The notes under the pieces were generated by a model. That model was not told the DNA's origin. It was given only the letters and a program-made list of their open reading frames with translations, and did no database searches. Below are positions 8,546-15,944 of a stretch of 35,009 bases of DNA, in pieces. This DNA is from Nitrospira sp. Lineage in GTDB: Bacteria > Nitrospirota > Nitrospiria > Nitrospirales > Nitrospiraceae. The position numbers and the translations under genes were made by a program. How positions within the stretch are numbered: the stretch's first letter is position 1; every line of letters begins with the position of its first letter. The stretch lies in assembly GCA_029865345.1 (NCBI GenBank), contig JAOUHD010000013.1:1-35009 (forward strand), given 5' to 3'.

Positions 8546-8574
8546 AGTCTAAAAGCTTTCCGCTGAAAATGCAA
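8546..8574 (-). promoter_or_regulatory. Sigma70-type promoter for the bS22-like gene
   Basis: Read on the minus strand: TTGCAT (8574-8569), 17-bp spacer, TAGACT (8551-8546). The ATG of the bS22-like gene is at 8520, leaving a leader of about 20 nt with the AGGAG site. The strand, spacing and position all fit. Confidence 0.55.
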
Positions 8575-8600
8575 GGTCACGGCGCCTTTTCCCCTTATGC

Positions 8601-8606
8601 TATACT
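8601..8606 (+). promoter_or_regulatory. Candidate -10 element, near-leaderless start
   Basis: TATACT lies 8 nt before the ATG at 8615. If used, the transcript would start at or next to the ATG, giving a leaderless mRNA, which fits the lack of a ribosome binding site. No good -35 is visible 16-18 bp upstream, so this is tentative. Confidence 0.35.
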
Positions 8607-8614
8607 GCGCCACC

Positions 8615-9130
8615 ATGTACCTTGGAAGGATTGGGTTTTTACGGCCTCCAACCATTGTGTGGCTAATCGTGCTTGCTGTCGCGATCGTTGGGTGCCCGTC
8701 GAAGACCATCCGATACCCAGCAGAGCATGAGCGACTCCTCCGTATCGATCAAGCGGTGGAATCCTTGCGGAGTGCCTATCAACGAAAGGATCGGTCCGAG
8801 TTCCATGCCCTGCTGTTGCCGATGGATCAGCTGGACGAACTGAAACGGCAGGTTGAAATGGACTTCATAGCCTTTTCCGCCATCTTCCTCGAGTTCAAGA
8901 TCGAACGGGTCACGCTTGAAAAGGACGATATCAACGTCCTCATCCATTGGCAAGGGACGTGGAAACGAGATGCCACTGACATGGGGGTCCGACAACGAGG
9001 CCTCGCGCGGCTGCAATGGGTCGGTACGCACTCGATTCTCCTGCGCGGTGTGCAAGGAGATGTGCCCTTCGGAATGAAGACAAAACAGCTGTTGGCGGAA
9101 CCTCCCGCATCGCAGACCCTTCCACGATAA
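8615..9130 (+). CDS. Putative lipoprotein, function unknown
   Basis: A 171-residue protein. A hydrophobic N-terminal segment ends in IVGC with Cys27, an acceptable lipobox, so it is probably lipid-anchored in the envelope. The body (about residues 40-150) resembles small alpha-beta NTF2-like folds in layout, but no motif proves it. The ATG at 8615 is preferred to the upstream ATG at 8597 because it gives a conventional signal peptide and lies just after the TATACT element. Its stop is 2 bp before the nadB start, so the two genes are probably cotranscribed. I do not recognise the family. Confidence 0.72.
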   Translation: MYLGRIGFLRPPTIVWLIVLAVAIVGCPSKTIRYPAEHERLLRIDQAVESLRSAYQRKDRSEFHALLLPMDQLDELKRQVEMDFIAFSAIFLEFKIERVTLEKDDINVLIHWQGTWKRDATDMGVRQRGLARLQWVGTHSILLRGVQGDVPFGMKTKQLLAEPPASQTLPR

Positions 9131-9132
9131 CG

Positions 9133-10767
9133 ATGCCGCGAAGCGCACTGGAAGCAGATTTTCTCGTTATCGGCAGCGGAGTCGCTGGGCTTCGCGCCGC
9201 CCTGGACCTCTGTCGAATCGGTCGAGTGATCGTGCTCACCAAGGGCCATCCCTTACAAAGCAATTCCATCTTTGCGCAAGGCGGGGTGGCCGTGGCCTTG
9301 AGTGAAGAGGATGATGTCGCCATCCATTTGACCGATACCGTGAAGGCTGGACATGGCCTGTGTCGTCGTGAAGCGGTGCGTGTTTTGGTGGAGGAGGGAC
9401 CGGATCGGATTCAAGAGCTCATCCGCTGGGGCGCGAAATTCGACAAAACGGGTGGGAAGTTTGCCTTTGCACGTGAAGCGGCCCACAGCCGCAGCCGAAT
9501 CCTCCGTGCGAGAGGCGATGCGACAGGGAACGAAATGGTGCGGGTGTTGATAGCGCAGGCTATGCGACAGAAGCGGATCGTCCGGCTGGATTACCATTTC
9601 ACCGTTGATCTCGTGGTTGAGGAAGGCCGATGTTGCGGAGCGGTGGTGCTTGATGAGCATTCAGGGGAACACTTCATTATTCCTGCAAAAGCCGTCGTCC
9701 TGTCGACAGGGGGGGCGGGACAGATTTTTGCTCGCACCACCAATCCGCCGAATGCGACCGGCGACGGCATGGCCATGGCATTTCGTGCAGGAGCGCAACT
9801 CCAGGACATGGAATTCGTCCAGTTTCACCCGACCTCGCTGTATCTGCCCTCAAGCCCGCCTTTTTTGTTGTCAGAAGCCATGCGAGGAGAGGGCGGTCAG
9901 CTGCGCAGCAATAAGGGAGAGACCTTCATGTCACGGTATCACCCGCTCGGCGCCTTGGCCCCGAGGGATATCGTTGCACGGGCGATCTGGGCGGAAATGG
10001 CGGCGACGCGTGCGCGGCATGTCTACCTTGATGTGACTCACTTGGGGGCGAGTTTTGTCAAACGGCGCTTTCCGACGATCTATGCGACCTGTCTCCGTCA
10101 CGATATCGATATCACGGAAGAATGGATCCCGGTCTCCCCGAGCGCCCATTACATGATGGGGGGGGTAGCGACCGACCTCAACGGAGCCACGACATTGCCG
10201 GGTCTTTTTGCGGCGGGCGAGGTTGCCTGTAGCGGTGTGCACGGCGCCAATAGGCTGGCCAGCAATTCCTTGCTGGAGGGATTGGTGTTTGGGATGCGGG
10301 CCGGCGTGGCCGCTGTCGCCTGGGCCTCACACCGTTCGATGCCTGATGTGACTCACCATGTAGAGGGTCTGAGGAGTGGTCGGTTGGAACGATTGGAGGA
10401 TGCCGAAAAAGTGCGCAGTTCGCTTCGGCGGATCATGTGGGGGCAAGTGGGGCTTATACGTTCTCGGGAGTCGCTCGTTCGTGTCACGGCCCAGCTTGCG
10501 CGGTGGGGACAGATGGTGTCCCGATCCTTTATGGGGAGGGCCGATCTGGAGGTCAAGAATATGGTGCAAGTGGCGCATTGCGTGGCCGAAGCCGCGCTCT
10601 GGAGAGAAAATAGTGTGGGCGCCCATTACCGATCCGATTTTCCAGGATCCAAACGACCGGGCTGGAAACAGCATAGTCAAGTATATTGGGGGGGCCGAAC
10701 TACTGGCCGGACTGAATCGAAGACACGGGGGCGGGTTGTGGCATTGCGTACTCCGAAGAGGGGATGA
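9133..10767 (+). CDS. nadB: L-aspartate oxidase
   Basis: A flavoenzyme of 544 aa, the usual NadB length, that oxidises L-aspartate to iminoaspartate, the first step of de novo NAD synthesis; NadA then makes quinolinate. Visible features are the FAD-binding GSGVAGLRAAL (Gly14 onward), SIFAQGGVAVAL, the substrate-side HSRSRILRARGDATGNE, EFVQFHPTSLYLP, the active-site stretch PSAHYMMGGVATD and the FAD motif GLFAAGEVACSGVHGANRLASN. The track begins 39 codons earlier inside the lipoprotein gene; the ATG at 9133 gives the normal N-terminus. The C-terminal tail is basic and low in conservation, and its last 68 bases overlap the convergent transglycosylase gene. nadA and nadC are not in the window. 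Confidence 0.95.
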   Translation: MPRSALEADFLVIGSGVAGLRAALDLCRIGRVIVLTKGHPLQSNSIFAQGGVAVALSEEDDVAIHLTDTVKAGHGLCRREAVRVLVEEGPDRIQELIRWGAKFDKTGGKFAFAREAAHSRSRILRARGDATGNEMVRVLIAQAMRQKRIVRLDYHFTVDLVVEEGRCCGAVVLDEHSGEHFIIPAKAVVLSTGGAGQIFARTTNPPNATGDGMAMAFRAGAQLQDMEFVQFHPTSLYLPSSPPFLLSEAMRGEGGQLRSNKGETFMSRYHPLGALAPRDIVARAIWAEMAATRARHVYLDVTHLGASFVKRRFPTIYATCLRHDIDITEEWIPVSPSAHYMMGGVATDLNGATTLPGLFAAGEVACSGVHGANRLASNSLLEGLVFGMRAGVAAVAWASHRSMPDVTHHVEGLRSGRLERLEDAEKVRSSLRRIMWGQVGLIRSRESLVRVTAQLARWGQMVSRSFMGRADLEVKNMVQVAHCVAEAALWRENSVGAHYRSDFPGSKRPGWKQHSQVYWGGRTTGRTESKTRGRVVALRTPKRG

Positions 10768-11404
10768 CGTGTCCGGTCACGGCAAGGTCACGGGCGAGGA
10801 AGAGTCGATAGTATCGCAAGACCTTGCGGACATAGAGGCGGGTTTCAGTAATTGGCGGAAGAGCTCGGTAACGATCGACGACATGCTCCCCGGCGTTATA
10901 GGCAGCAAGCGCCAGTGGAAGGTTGCCACGGAATCGGTCGAGCAATTGGCGTAAGTACTTCGTCCCTCCTCCAATATTGTCTTCGGGATCATAGAGGTCA
11001 CGGACCTCTAATCTCACTGCCGTTTGCGGCATCAATTGCATCAATCCGATGGCTCCGGCTCGTGAGACCGCACGAGGGTCGAAATCCGATTCAGCCTTAA
11101 TGATAGCGCGGATAAGCGCAGGGTGTAGTTGATGCTGCTGTGAGAATCGGCGGATCACCGGTTCCAATTCCGCCTCTGAGAGAACGGAATGGAGCCGATT
11201 TGGGTGGAGGTCGATCCGGCGGTATCGAGTGTCGGAGGGAACGTTGGTGAGCGATATTGTCCCCTTGGCATCGACATATTGGTACATCTCTGCACGACTA
11301 TCACTTGGAACAGCCAGCAGAATGCTGCCGCTCAATGCGACGAGAATAGTCATGACAGGCCGGTACGTTGCGGAGTGATGATGTAGTGTGTTTGGTTTTG
11401 GCAT
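10700..11404 (-). CDS. Lytic transglycosylase with DUF4124 and SLT domains
   Basis: An exported murein-cleaving enzyme of about 234 aa. After a signal-type segment (TILVALSGSILLAVPSDSRA) comes a short DUF4124 module (MYQYVDAKGTISLTNVP), then the SLT catalytic domain with IIKAESDFDPRAVSRAGAIG; the Glu of KAESD is the general acid, and GLMQLMP and LALAAYNAGE complete the family pattern. Several starts are possible: GTG 11428, ATG 11404 and ATG 11353. A TTGACA-16-TATCGT element sits just upstream of 11404, which favours 11404 or 11353. The 3' end overlaps nadB by 68 bp, tail to tail. It cleaves peptidoglycan in the periplasm, releasing 1,6-anhydro products. Confidence 0.9.
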   Translation of the reverse strand: MPKPNTLHHHSATYRPVMTILVALSGSILLAVPSDSRAEMYQYVDAKGTISLTNVPSDTRYRRIDLHPNRLHSVLSEAELEPVIRRFSQQHQLHPALIRAIIKAESDFDPRAVSRAGAIGLMQLMPQTAVRLEVRDLYDPEDNIGGGTKYLRQLLDRFRGNLPLALAAYNAGEHVVDRYRALPPITETRLYVRKVLRYYRLFLARDLAVTGHVIPSSEYAMPQPAPVSSIQSGQ

Positions 11405-11500
11405 GGTCAAACGATAGCAGTCTGTCACTGTCTGTCAAGGAAATGCAGATCTTGTGTTTGGGGGCAGAAGAATGATGAGGGAAAACAGGAAGATGAGGGC

Positions 11501-12388
11501 TTATCGAGTATGAAGCATATTCCCGTATCGGCCTCGCATCGCTGGGAATTGCTCCCTTAGCTTCAGGGTCAGTGGACCTGGTTTTCCGTCGCCGACAGCT
11601 CGACGGTCGACGGAAGTCACCGGCATGATTTCCATGCTGGTGTTCGTGAGGAAGCATTCGTCGGCCTTGAACAAGTCGTCAACGGTATAGCGACCTTCGT
11701 CGGTGCGGATGGCGAGCTCTCTGGCCAACTGAATCACGATCATTCTGGTGATGCCATCGAGCAAGCCGCATTCCAGAGCTGGCGTTCGCAATGTGCGGTC
11801 CAGGACAAGGAACACATTGCTGATGGTGCATTCAGTCAGATGCTGCTCCCAATTAAGCAGGATACTGTCGAATGCGCCTGCTGCGATGGCTTCACGTTTA
11901 GCCTGAATGTTGTTCAGAAAGTTTGTGGATTTGATCTGCGGCGACAACGCGCTTGGCAAATTCCGTTTCGTGGACGCCACGATCAGCTTAACGCCCGTTT
12001 CATAGAGATGGGACGCTGGGGGCACGAGAGGCTTGGCCATCACGACAACGGTCGGTGACGAACAGAGTGCCGGGTCCAATCCGATGTCTCCCGCTCCTCG
12101 CGAAACGGTGATTCTTAGATAGGCATCCCGCTGATCGGTTCCAACCTCGTTGCGGATCATGGCTTCCTGCAGAATGTCCGCCAAGCTCTTCATGGAAATC
12201 GGGATCGTCAGCCCGATTGCTTCTGCGGAACGGAATAACCGTGACAGATGCTGGTCTTGCATAAAGACATGAGGGCCATAGGAGCGCAGCGTTTCATACA
12301 CTCCATCTCCGTAGAGAAACCCATGGTCGAAGACGGAGATCACGGCGTCTTCGTCTTTGACGAACTTGTTATTCAAGTAAATCCACAT
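11501..12388 (-). CDS. pabC: Class IV aminotransferase, probable aminodeoxychorismate lyase
   Basis: A PLP enzyme of fold type IV, 295 aa. Beside pabB it most likely converts 4-amino-4-deoxychorismate to 4-aminobenzoate and pyruvate for folate synthesis. Seen: FDHGFLYGDGVYETLR near the N-terminus, the catalytic Lys region QIKSTNFLNNIQAKREA, and the cofactor-binding TECTISNVFLV and GLLDGITRMIV. The Lys region resembles branched-chain or D-amino-acid aminotransferases as much as E. coli PabC, so an aminotransferase role cannot be excluded. The start MWIYLNNKFV at 12388 lies 4 bp past the pabB stop, showing an operon; the track's 28 extra codons run back into pabB. Confidence 0.85.
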   Translation of the reverse strand: MWIYLNNKFVKDEDAVISVFDHGFLYGDGVYETLRSYGPHVFMQDQHLSRLFRSAEAIGLTIPISMKSLADILQEAMIRNEVGTDQRDAYLRITVSRGAGDIGLDPALCSSPTVVVMAKPLVPPASHLYETGVKLIVASTKRNLPSALSPQIKSTNFLNNIQAKREAIAAGAFDSILLNWEQHLTECTISNVFLVLDRTLRTPALECGLLDGITRMIVIQLARELAIRTDEGRYTVDDLFKADECFLTNTSMEIMPVTSVDRRAVGDGKPGPLTLKLREQFPAMRGRYGNMLHTR

Positions 12389-12392
12389 GGGG

Positions 12393-13871
12393 CTATGAAA
12401 AGGCGCTGAAGAAAGCCTGGGCTTTATGGATGGTTTCTTCATATTCACGTGTGGGGTCGGAATCGGCCACAATTCCTGCTCCGACCTGGAGATAGCCCTG
12501 GCCGTTTTTCATGACAAGCGTACGTATTAGAATATTGAAATCGAGGTCGCCACTCCAGCTGAGGTAACCCATCGAACCGGTATAAGGACCGCGGCGTACC
12601 GGCTCCAACTCCTCAATGATCTCCATGCAGCGGATCTTGGGTACCCCGGTAATCGTCCCACCAGGAAACATGGCTTTCAACAGATCAAAACCAGTCGCGT
12701 GATTTTTGAGGGTGCCGGCCACATGGGAGACCAGATGGGTGACATGGGAATATTGCTCCAAGGTCATCAATTCATCCACCTGGACGCTCCCAAAATGACA
12801 GACTCGCCCGAGGTCATTCCGCTCAAGGTCAACCAGCATGACATGTTCCGCGCATTCCTTTTCATTGACCCGCAACTCATGGATCAGTCGCTGATCGTCG
12901 TCGGTGTTTTTCCCACGAGGCCTCGTTCCCGCGATCGGCCTCGTATCGGCTCGATGCCCTTCCAGCCGAACGAGCCGTTCCGGTGAGGAGCTGATGAGGC
13001 GAATTGCGTCAAACCGGAGTATTCCCGAGAAGGGGGACGGGTTCAACGTGCGTAAGCGACTATAGGCAGACAGATCGGTTTGAAGGTCCCCGAGAGAGGA
13101 GAATGCCGAACCGGTCACGTTGAACCGATGGGAGAGGTTGGCTTGATAGATGTCACCGGCTGTGATGTATTCCTGGCAACGGCGTACGTTTCGACTATAG
13201 ATCGCCTGCTCCTGCTCTGGTGTAAATGTCAGGCGACCGAGATGACTCCCGTGCGAGTCTGCCATATCAGGCCCGGTCAGTCGAGCTTCAAACTCGGCCA
13301 GTCGATCCCTTCCCTCGCGAAATAGCTTTTCACGGGGCTCACCCAAAAATCGGTCAAGAGGAGGACAGAACATGAGCACCAGCTGGTTCAGCTCATGATC
13401 GATTGCCCCAACAAGATCGAAAAATGCGAACTCTAGCTCAGGGCAGGCAAGGTCATCTAACGCTAGAGACGGCAACCTCTCGAACTGGCGTACGAGATCA
13501 TAACTCAAATAGCCGACCGCGCCGCCGAAAAATGGCGGAGCCTCGGGAGGACGAACGATCCGTTGACGGTTTAGGAGGTGCGTCACATATTGAAACGGAG
13601 ATGTGTCTGGATTCATGCAGCCTTGAATCGATCGGCATACGCAGGTATCTCCCTTCCCAGACAGTGTTTGATAGGGATCAACGCCAAAGTATGAATACCG
13701 TCCCATGGTGCCTTCACCGGTACCGCTCTCAAAGAGAAACGAAGGGCATCGAGCTGATGCGATCTTCGAGTACAGTTCAAGCGGGTTTGCCGAGGGAGCA
13801 GGGCGTATCAGAATAAGAGGGGAAGGGGAACTGTGCAGGAATGGGATCGATGAGGGTAAGATTGTGGGCAT
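12393..13871 (-). CDS. pabB: Aminodeoxychorismate synthase component I (chorismate-binding enzyme)
   Basis: A 492-residue member of the TrpE/PabB family that aminates chorismate with a glutaminase partner. The N-terminal lobe has FLFESGTGEGTMGRYSYFG; the catalytic lobe has ISSSPERLVRLEG, TRPIAGTRPRGK, ERNDLGRVC, FPGGTITGVPKIR and YTGSMGYLS. The context with pabC points to PabB. However, the motif is PIAGT, as in anthranilate synthase, not the PIKGT whose Lys forms an adduct in E. coli PabB. So the assignment rests on context and TrpE remains possible. No glutaminase (PabA) gene is nearby. No ribosome binding site is evident at the ATG. Confidence 0.82.
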   Translation of the reverse strand: MPTILPSSIPFLHSSPSPLILIRPAPSANPLELYSKIASARCPSFLFESGTGEGTMGRYSYFGVDPYQTLSGKGDTCVCRSIQGCMNPDTSPFQYVTHLLNRQRIVRPPEAPPFFGGAVGYLSYDLVRQFERLPSLALDDLACPELEFAFFDLVGAIDHELNQLVLMFCPPLDRFLGEPREKLFREGRDRLAEFEARLTGPDMADSHGSHLGRLTFTPEQEQAIYSRNVRRCQEYITAGDIYQANLSHRFNVTGSAFSSLGDLQTDLSAYSRLRTLNPSPFSGILRFDAIRLISSSPERLVRLEGHRADTRPIAGTRPRGKNTDDDQRLIHELRVNEKECAEHVMLVDLERNDLGRVCHFGSVQVDELMTLEQYSHVTHLVSHVAGTLKNHATGFDLLKAMFPGGTITGVPKIRCMEIIEELEPVRRGPYTGSMGYLSWSGDLDFNILIRTLVMKNGQGYLQVGAGIVADSDPTREYEETIHKAQAFFSAFS

Positions 13872-13954
13872 AGGCGATGTATTCTCAGCACGAACGGGAG
13901 ATCACTATACCGTATATACCGAAGCAATTTCTGCGCGCATAGGCTTCTAACCGC

Positions 13955-13985
13955 TTGACATTCCAAGCACGGTTTTGCTTAAATT
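13955..13985 (+). promoter_or_regulatory. Promoter for the F0 ATP synthase genes
   Basis: A perfect TTGACA at 13955-13960 is followed after 18-19 bp by TTAAAT/TAAATT at 13979-13985. A transcript starting near 13992 would exclude the TTG start offered by the ORF track at 13975 and supports the ATG at 14044 for atpZ. Confidence 0.6.
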
Positions 13986-14043
13986 ACGAACGCTATCAGG
14001 GGCAGAGTTCTGCTCACGTGCTCTCGCCTTCCGTGGATTTGGG

Positions 14044-14286
14044 ATGCCCCCTCCACAAGATCAGTTTTACGCGGGGCTCGGCCAGGCCGTTCGTATTGGA
14101 ACGGAACTGCTGGCTTCGCTGATCGTCGGAGGTGGACTTGGATGGGTTGTCGATGCCTATCTCTTGGGATCAACCCCATGGGGGCTTGTCGTTGGGCTGA
14201 TACTGGGGGTAGCGGCAGGGGTCAGAAACGCCTATCGGGCCGCGCAGCGATGGCAGAATTCACCGGATAAACCGGGTCAACGATAA
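14044..14286 (+). CDS. atpZ: AtpZ/AtpI-type ATP synthase assembly protein
   Basis: A small membrane protein of 80 aa that opens the ATP synthase block. It has two hydrophobic hairpin segments (ELLASLIVGGGLGWVVDAYL and WGLVVGLILGVAAGVRNAY), the AtpZ/AtpI pattern; these proteins help assemble the c-ring and have been linked to Mg or Ca uptake. The start at 14044 is chosen because the promoter lies at 13955-13985; the track's TTG start would fall inside it. The ribosome binding site is weak. The gene is 9 bp upstream of atpB on the same strand. Confidence 0.82.
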   Translation: MPPPQDQFYAGLGQAVRIGTELLASLIVGGGLGWVVDAYLLGSTPWGLVVGLILGVAAGVRNAYRAAQRWQNSPDKPGQR

Positions 14287-14295
14287 GGATCATTC

Positions 14296-15045
14296 ATGGA
14301 AGAAAGTCCGCTCCATCCATTTGAACTCCACAACTATTTCCCGATCAATTTGGGCGGTCTGGATATTTCCATCAACAAAGCCGTGCTGATTATGTGGGTC
14401 GTCGTGGCACTCGTCGCGGTGTTGATGGTGAGGGCGGGGTCCGCGCGAAAGCTGGTTCCGGGCAAGCTTCAAATTCTGGCGGAAATGCTCGTGGAATTTA
14501 TTCGTGGGATCATTCTAGACACGATGGGCGAAGGGGGGATGAAGTTTTTTCCTCTCATTGCGACACTGTTCCTCTTCATCCTGTTCTGCAATCTGATCGG
14601 ACTGATTCCCGGCTCCTACACCGTCACTAGCCAAATCGTCGTCACGGCGGTTTTTGCGACGGTGGTCTACGGACTCAGTCTTGTGATGGGTTTTGTTTTG
14701 CACGGGGTGAAGTTCCTGGGAATTTTGGTGCCGCCCGGAACACCCGGCTGGCTCCTGCCTCTCATGGTGCCCATCGAATTGATCAGCCAACTGGCTCGTC
14801 CGATCTCCCTGGCGGTCCGGTTGTTTGCGAATATGACCGCGGGGCACGTGATTCTCGGAGTATTGTTCGGACTGGCGATCAGCGGCGGGCTCGTGATCGG
14901 ATGGCTGCCCTTTGCCTTTACGATCGCCATGAACGGGCTGGAAGTCGGCATCGCATTTATTCAGGCCTATATTTTTACCGTGCTGACATGCGTCTATTTG
15001 GGCGACGCATTTCACCTGCACGGCCATGACGAGCACGCGCACTGA
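14296..15045 (+). CDS. atpB: ATP synthase F0 subunit a
   Basis: The stator channel subunit of the F-type ATP synthase, 249 aa, with about five transmembrane helices. The key helix LARPISLAVRLFANMTAGHV carries the essential Arg (the AVRLFAN Arg, equivalent to E. coli Arg210) that works against the c-ring carboxylate. The C-terminal helix has EVGIAFIQAYIFTVLT, also typical. AAGGA lies 6 nt before the ATG. The C-terminus is His-rich (HLHGHDEHAH). The gene sits in order between atpZ and atpE. The minus-strand ORFs across this stretch are shadows. Confidence 0.96.
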   Translation: MEESPLHPFELHNYFPINLGGLDISINKAVLIMWVVVALVAVLMVRAGSARKLVPGKLQILAEMLVEFIRGIILDTMGEGGMKFFPLIATLFLFILFCNLIGLIPGSYTVTSQIVVTAVFATVVYGLSLVMGFVLHGVKFLGILVPPGTPGWLLPLMVPIELISQLARPISLAVRLFANMTAGHVILGVLFGLAISGGLVIGWLPFAFTIAMNGLEVGIAFIQAYIFTVLTCVYLGDAFHLHGHDEHAH

Positions 15046-15081
15046 CGTGTGCCGGAACAGACAAGGGAGGAGCGAGGTACA

Positions 15082-15312
15082 ATGGACTCAGCAGCAGCAG
15101 CATTGTTGGGCATGGGGTTGGCGGCAGCGGGATTTGCCGGAGCCGGCGTCGGGATCGGCTACATTTTTGGTAAGATGATCGAAGCGGTGGCGCGACAGCC
15201 AGAAGCCGAGGGCCGGGTCGGCAAGTACATGTGGATCGGGTTCGCGCTGGTCGAAGCCATTGCGCTATATGGCTTGGTCATAGCCTTCATCATCATGGGC
15301 CTCAGGAAGTAA
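15082..15312 (+). CDS. atpE: ATP synthase F0 subunit c
   Basis: The c-ring proteolipid, 76 aa, two transmembrane helices. Helix 1 is rich in Gly and Ala (AAAGFAGAGVGIGYIFG); the polar loop has ARQPEAEG (the conserved RQP); helix 2 has the ion-carrying Glu58 in FALVEAIALYG. The residue after this Glu is Ala, not Ser or Thr, and the Na-binding Gln/Ser pattern is not evident, so proton coupling is inferred. The track's GTG at 15049 is replaced by ATG 15082, which has GGGAGG and GAGG sites upstream and gives a normal-length subunit. A long hairpin separates it from atpF. Confidence 0.95.
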   Translation: MDSAAAALLGMGLAAAGFAGAGVGIGYIFGKMIEAVARQPEAEGRVGKYMWIGFALVEAIALYGLVIAFIIMGLRK

Positions 15313-15319
15313 ACAAGTT

Positions 15320-15378
15320 ACAGGGGTAATGGGACAATTGGGATAGCGGGCGAAGCGAATACCCCCATATCCCCCTGT
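15320..15378 (+). promoter_or_regulatory. Long intercistronic hairpin between atpE and atpF
   Basis: ACAGGGG (15320-15326) pairs with CCCCTGT (15372-15378), and the helix continues after a small bulge through TA/TA and TGGG/CCCA (to 15333 and 15364), about 13 bp in all. The right arm can instead pair as CCCCT with AGGGG at 15381-15385, which is part of the atpF ribosome binding site GGGGAG. The two folds exclude each other. A role in protecting the atpE message or tuning subunit b synthesis is inferred. Confidence 0.5.
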
Positions 15379-15392
15379 CCAGGGGAGTTGCT

Positions 15393-15899
15393 ATGCCGCA
15401 GTTTGAATCTCATTTTTTTTCCTCTCTGATTTTCTGGGAGATCGTATCCTTCGCGATCCTGTTTTTTGTGCTTTACAAGTACGCCTTCCCGGGCATCTTG
15501 GGCATTCTCGAGGAACGGGAAAAAAAGATTAAGGACAGTTTGGATCAAGCCGAGCGTCATCGGTCCGAGGCGGAACGCCGACTCAAGGAATATGAAGCAA
15601 AACTCAGCGCGGTGGGAAAGGAAGCGGAAGGCATCCTCCTGGCGGCGAAAGAACGCGCGCAGCGGCTGATGGAAGAAAACGAGCAGCGCTTGACTTCGGA
15701 AGCCGAGCGTATCAAAGGTGATGCGACGCGTCAGATCGAGCAAGAGCGCCGTAAGGCGTTGCAAGACATCCGAGCCCAGACGACAGAACTCGCCTTGATG
15801 GTAGCGGAAAAAGTGGTTCAGCGGAGCTTAGTAGAGGCTGATCACAAAAAATATGCAGACGAGGCGCTTGAGGCGCTTTCGAAATCACAGCCCCGTTAA
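15393..15899 (+). CDS. atpF: ATP synthase F0 subunit b
   Basis: The peripheral stalk subunit, 168 aa. One N-terminal transmembrane helix (FWEIVSFAILFFVLYKYAFP) is followed by a long charged coiled coil (about residues 45-165) rich in Glu, Lys, Arg and Ala, such as LEEREKKIKDSLDQAERHR. GGGGAG lies 5 nt before the ATG. Only one b-type subunit is present. It is the last gene of this block: no atpH, A, G, D or C follows, and the next gene (larE) faces it. The F1 genes must lie elsewhere in the genome. It ends close to a strong hairpin shared with larE. Confidence 0.94.
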   Translation: MPQFESHFFSSLIFWEIVSFAILFFVLYKYAFPGILGILEEREKKIKDSLDQAERHRSEAERRLKEYEAKLSAVGKEAEGILLAAKERAQRLMEENEQRLTSEAERIKGDATRQIEQERRKALQDIRAQTTELALMVAEKVVQRSLVEADHKKYADEALEALSKSQPR

Positions 15900-15914
15900 G
15901 TTGCCGTGATCTGC

Positions 15915-15944
15915 GGGTGGAGTCAGCTTAGGGTGACTCCACCC
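15915..15944. terminator. Bidirectional hairpin between atpF and larE
   Basis: GGGTGGAGTCA (15915-15925) pairs perfectly over 11 bp with TGACTCCACCC (15934-15944) around an 8-nt loop. It sits 15 bp after the atpF stop and covers the last codons and the stop of larE. No U-run follows on either strand, so it is an atypical terminator or a 3'-end protecting structure for both convergent transcripts. Confidence 0.6.
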
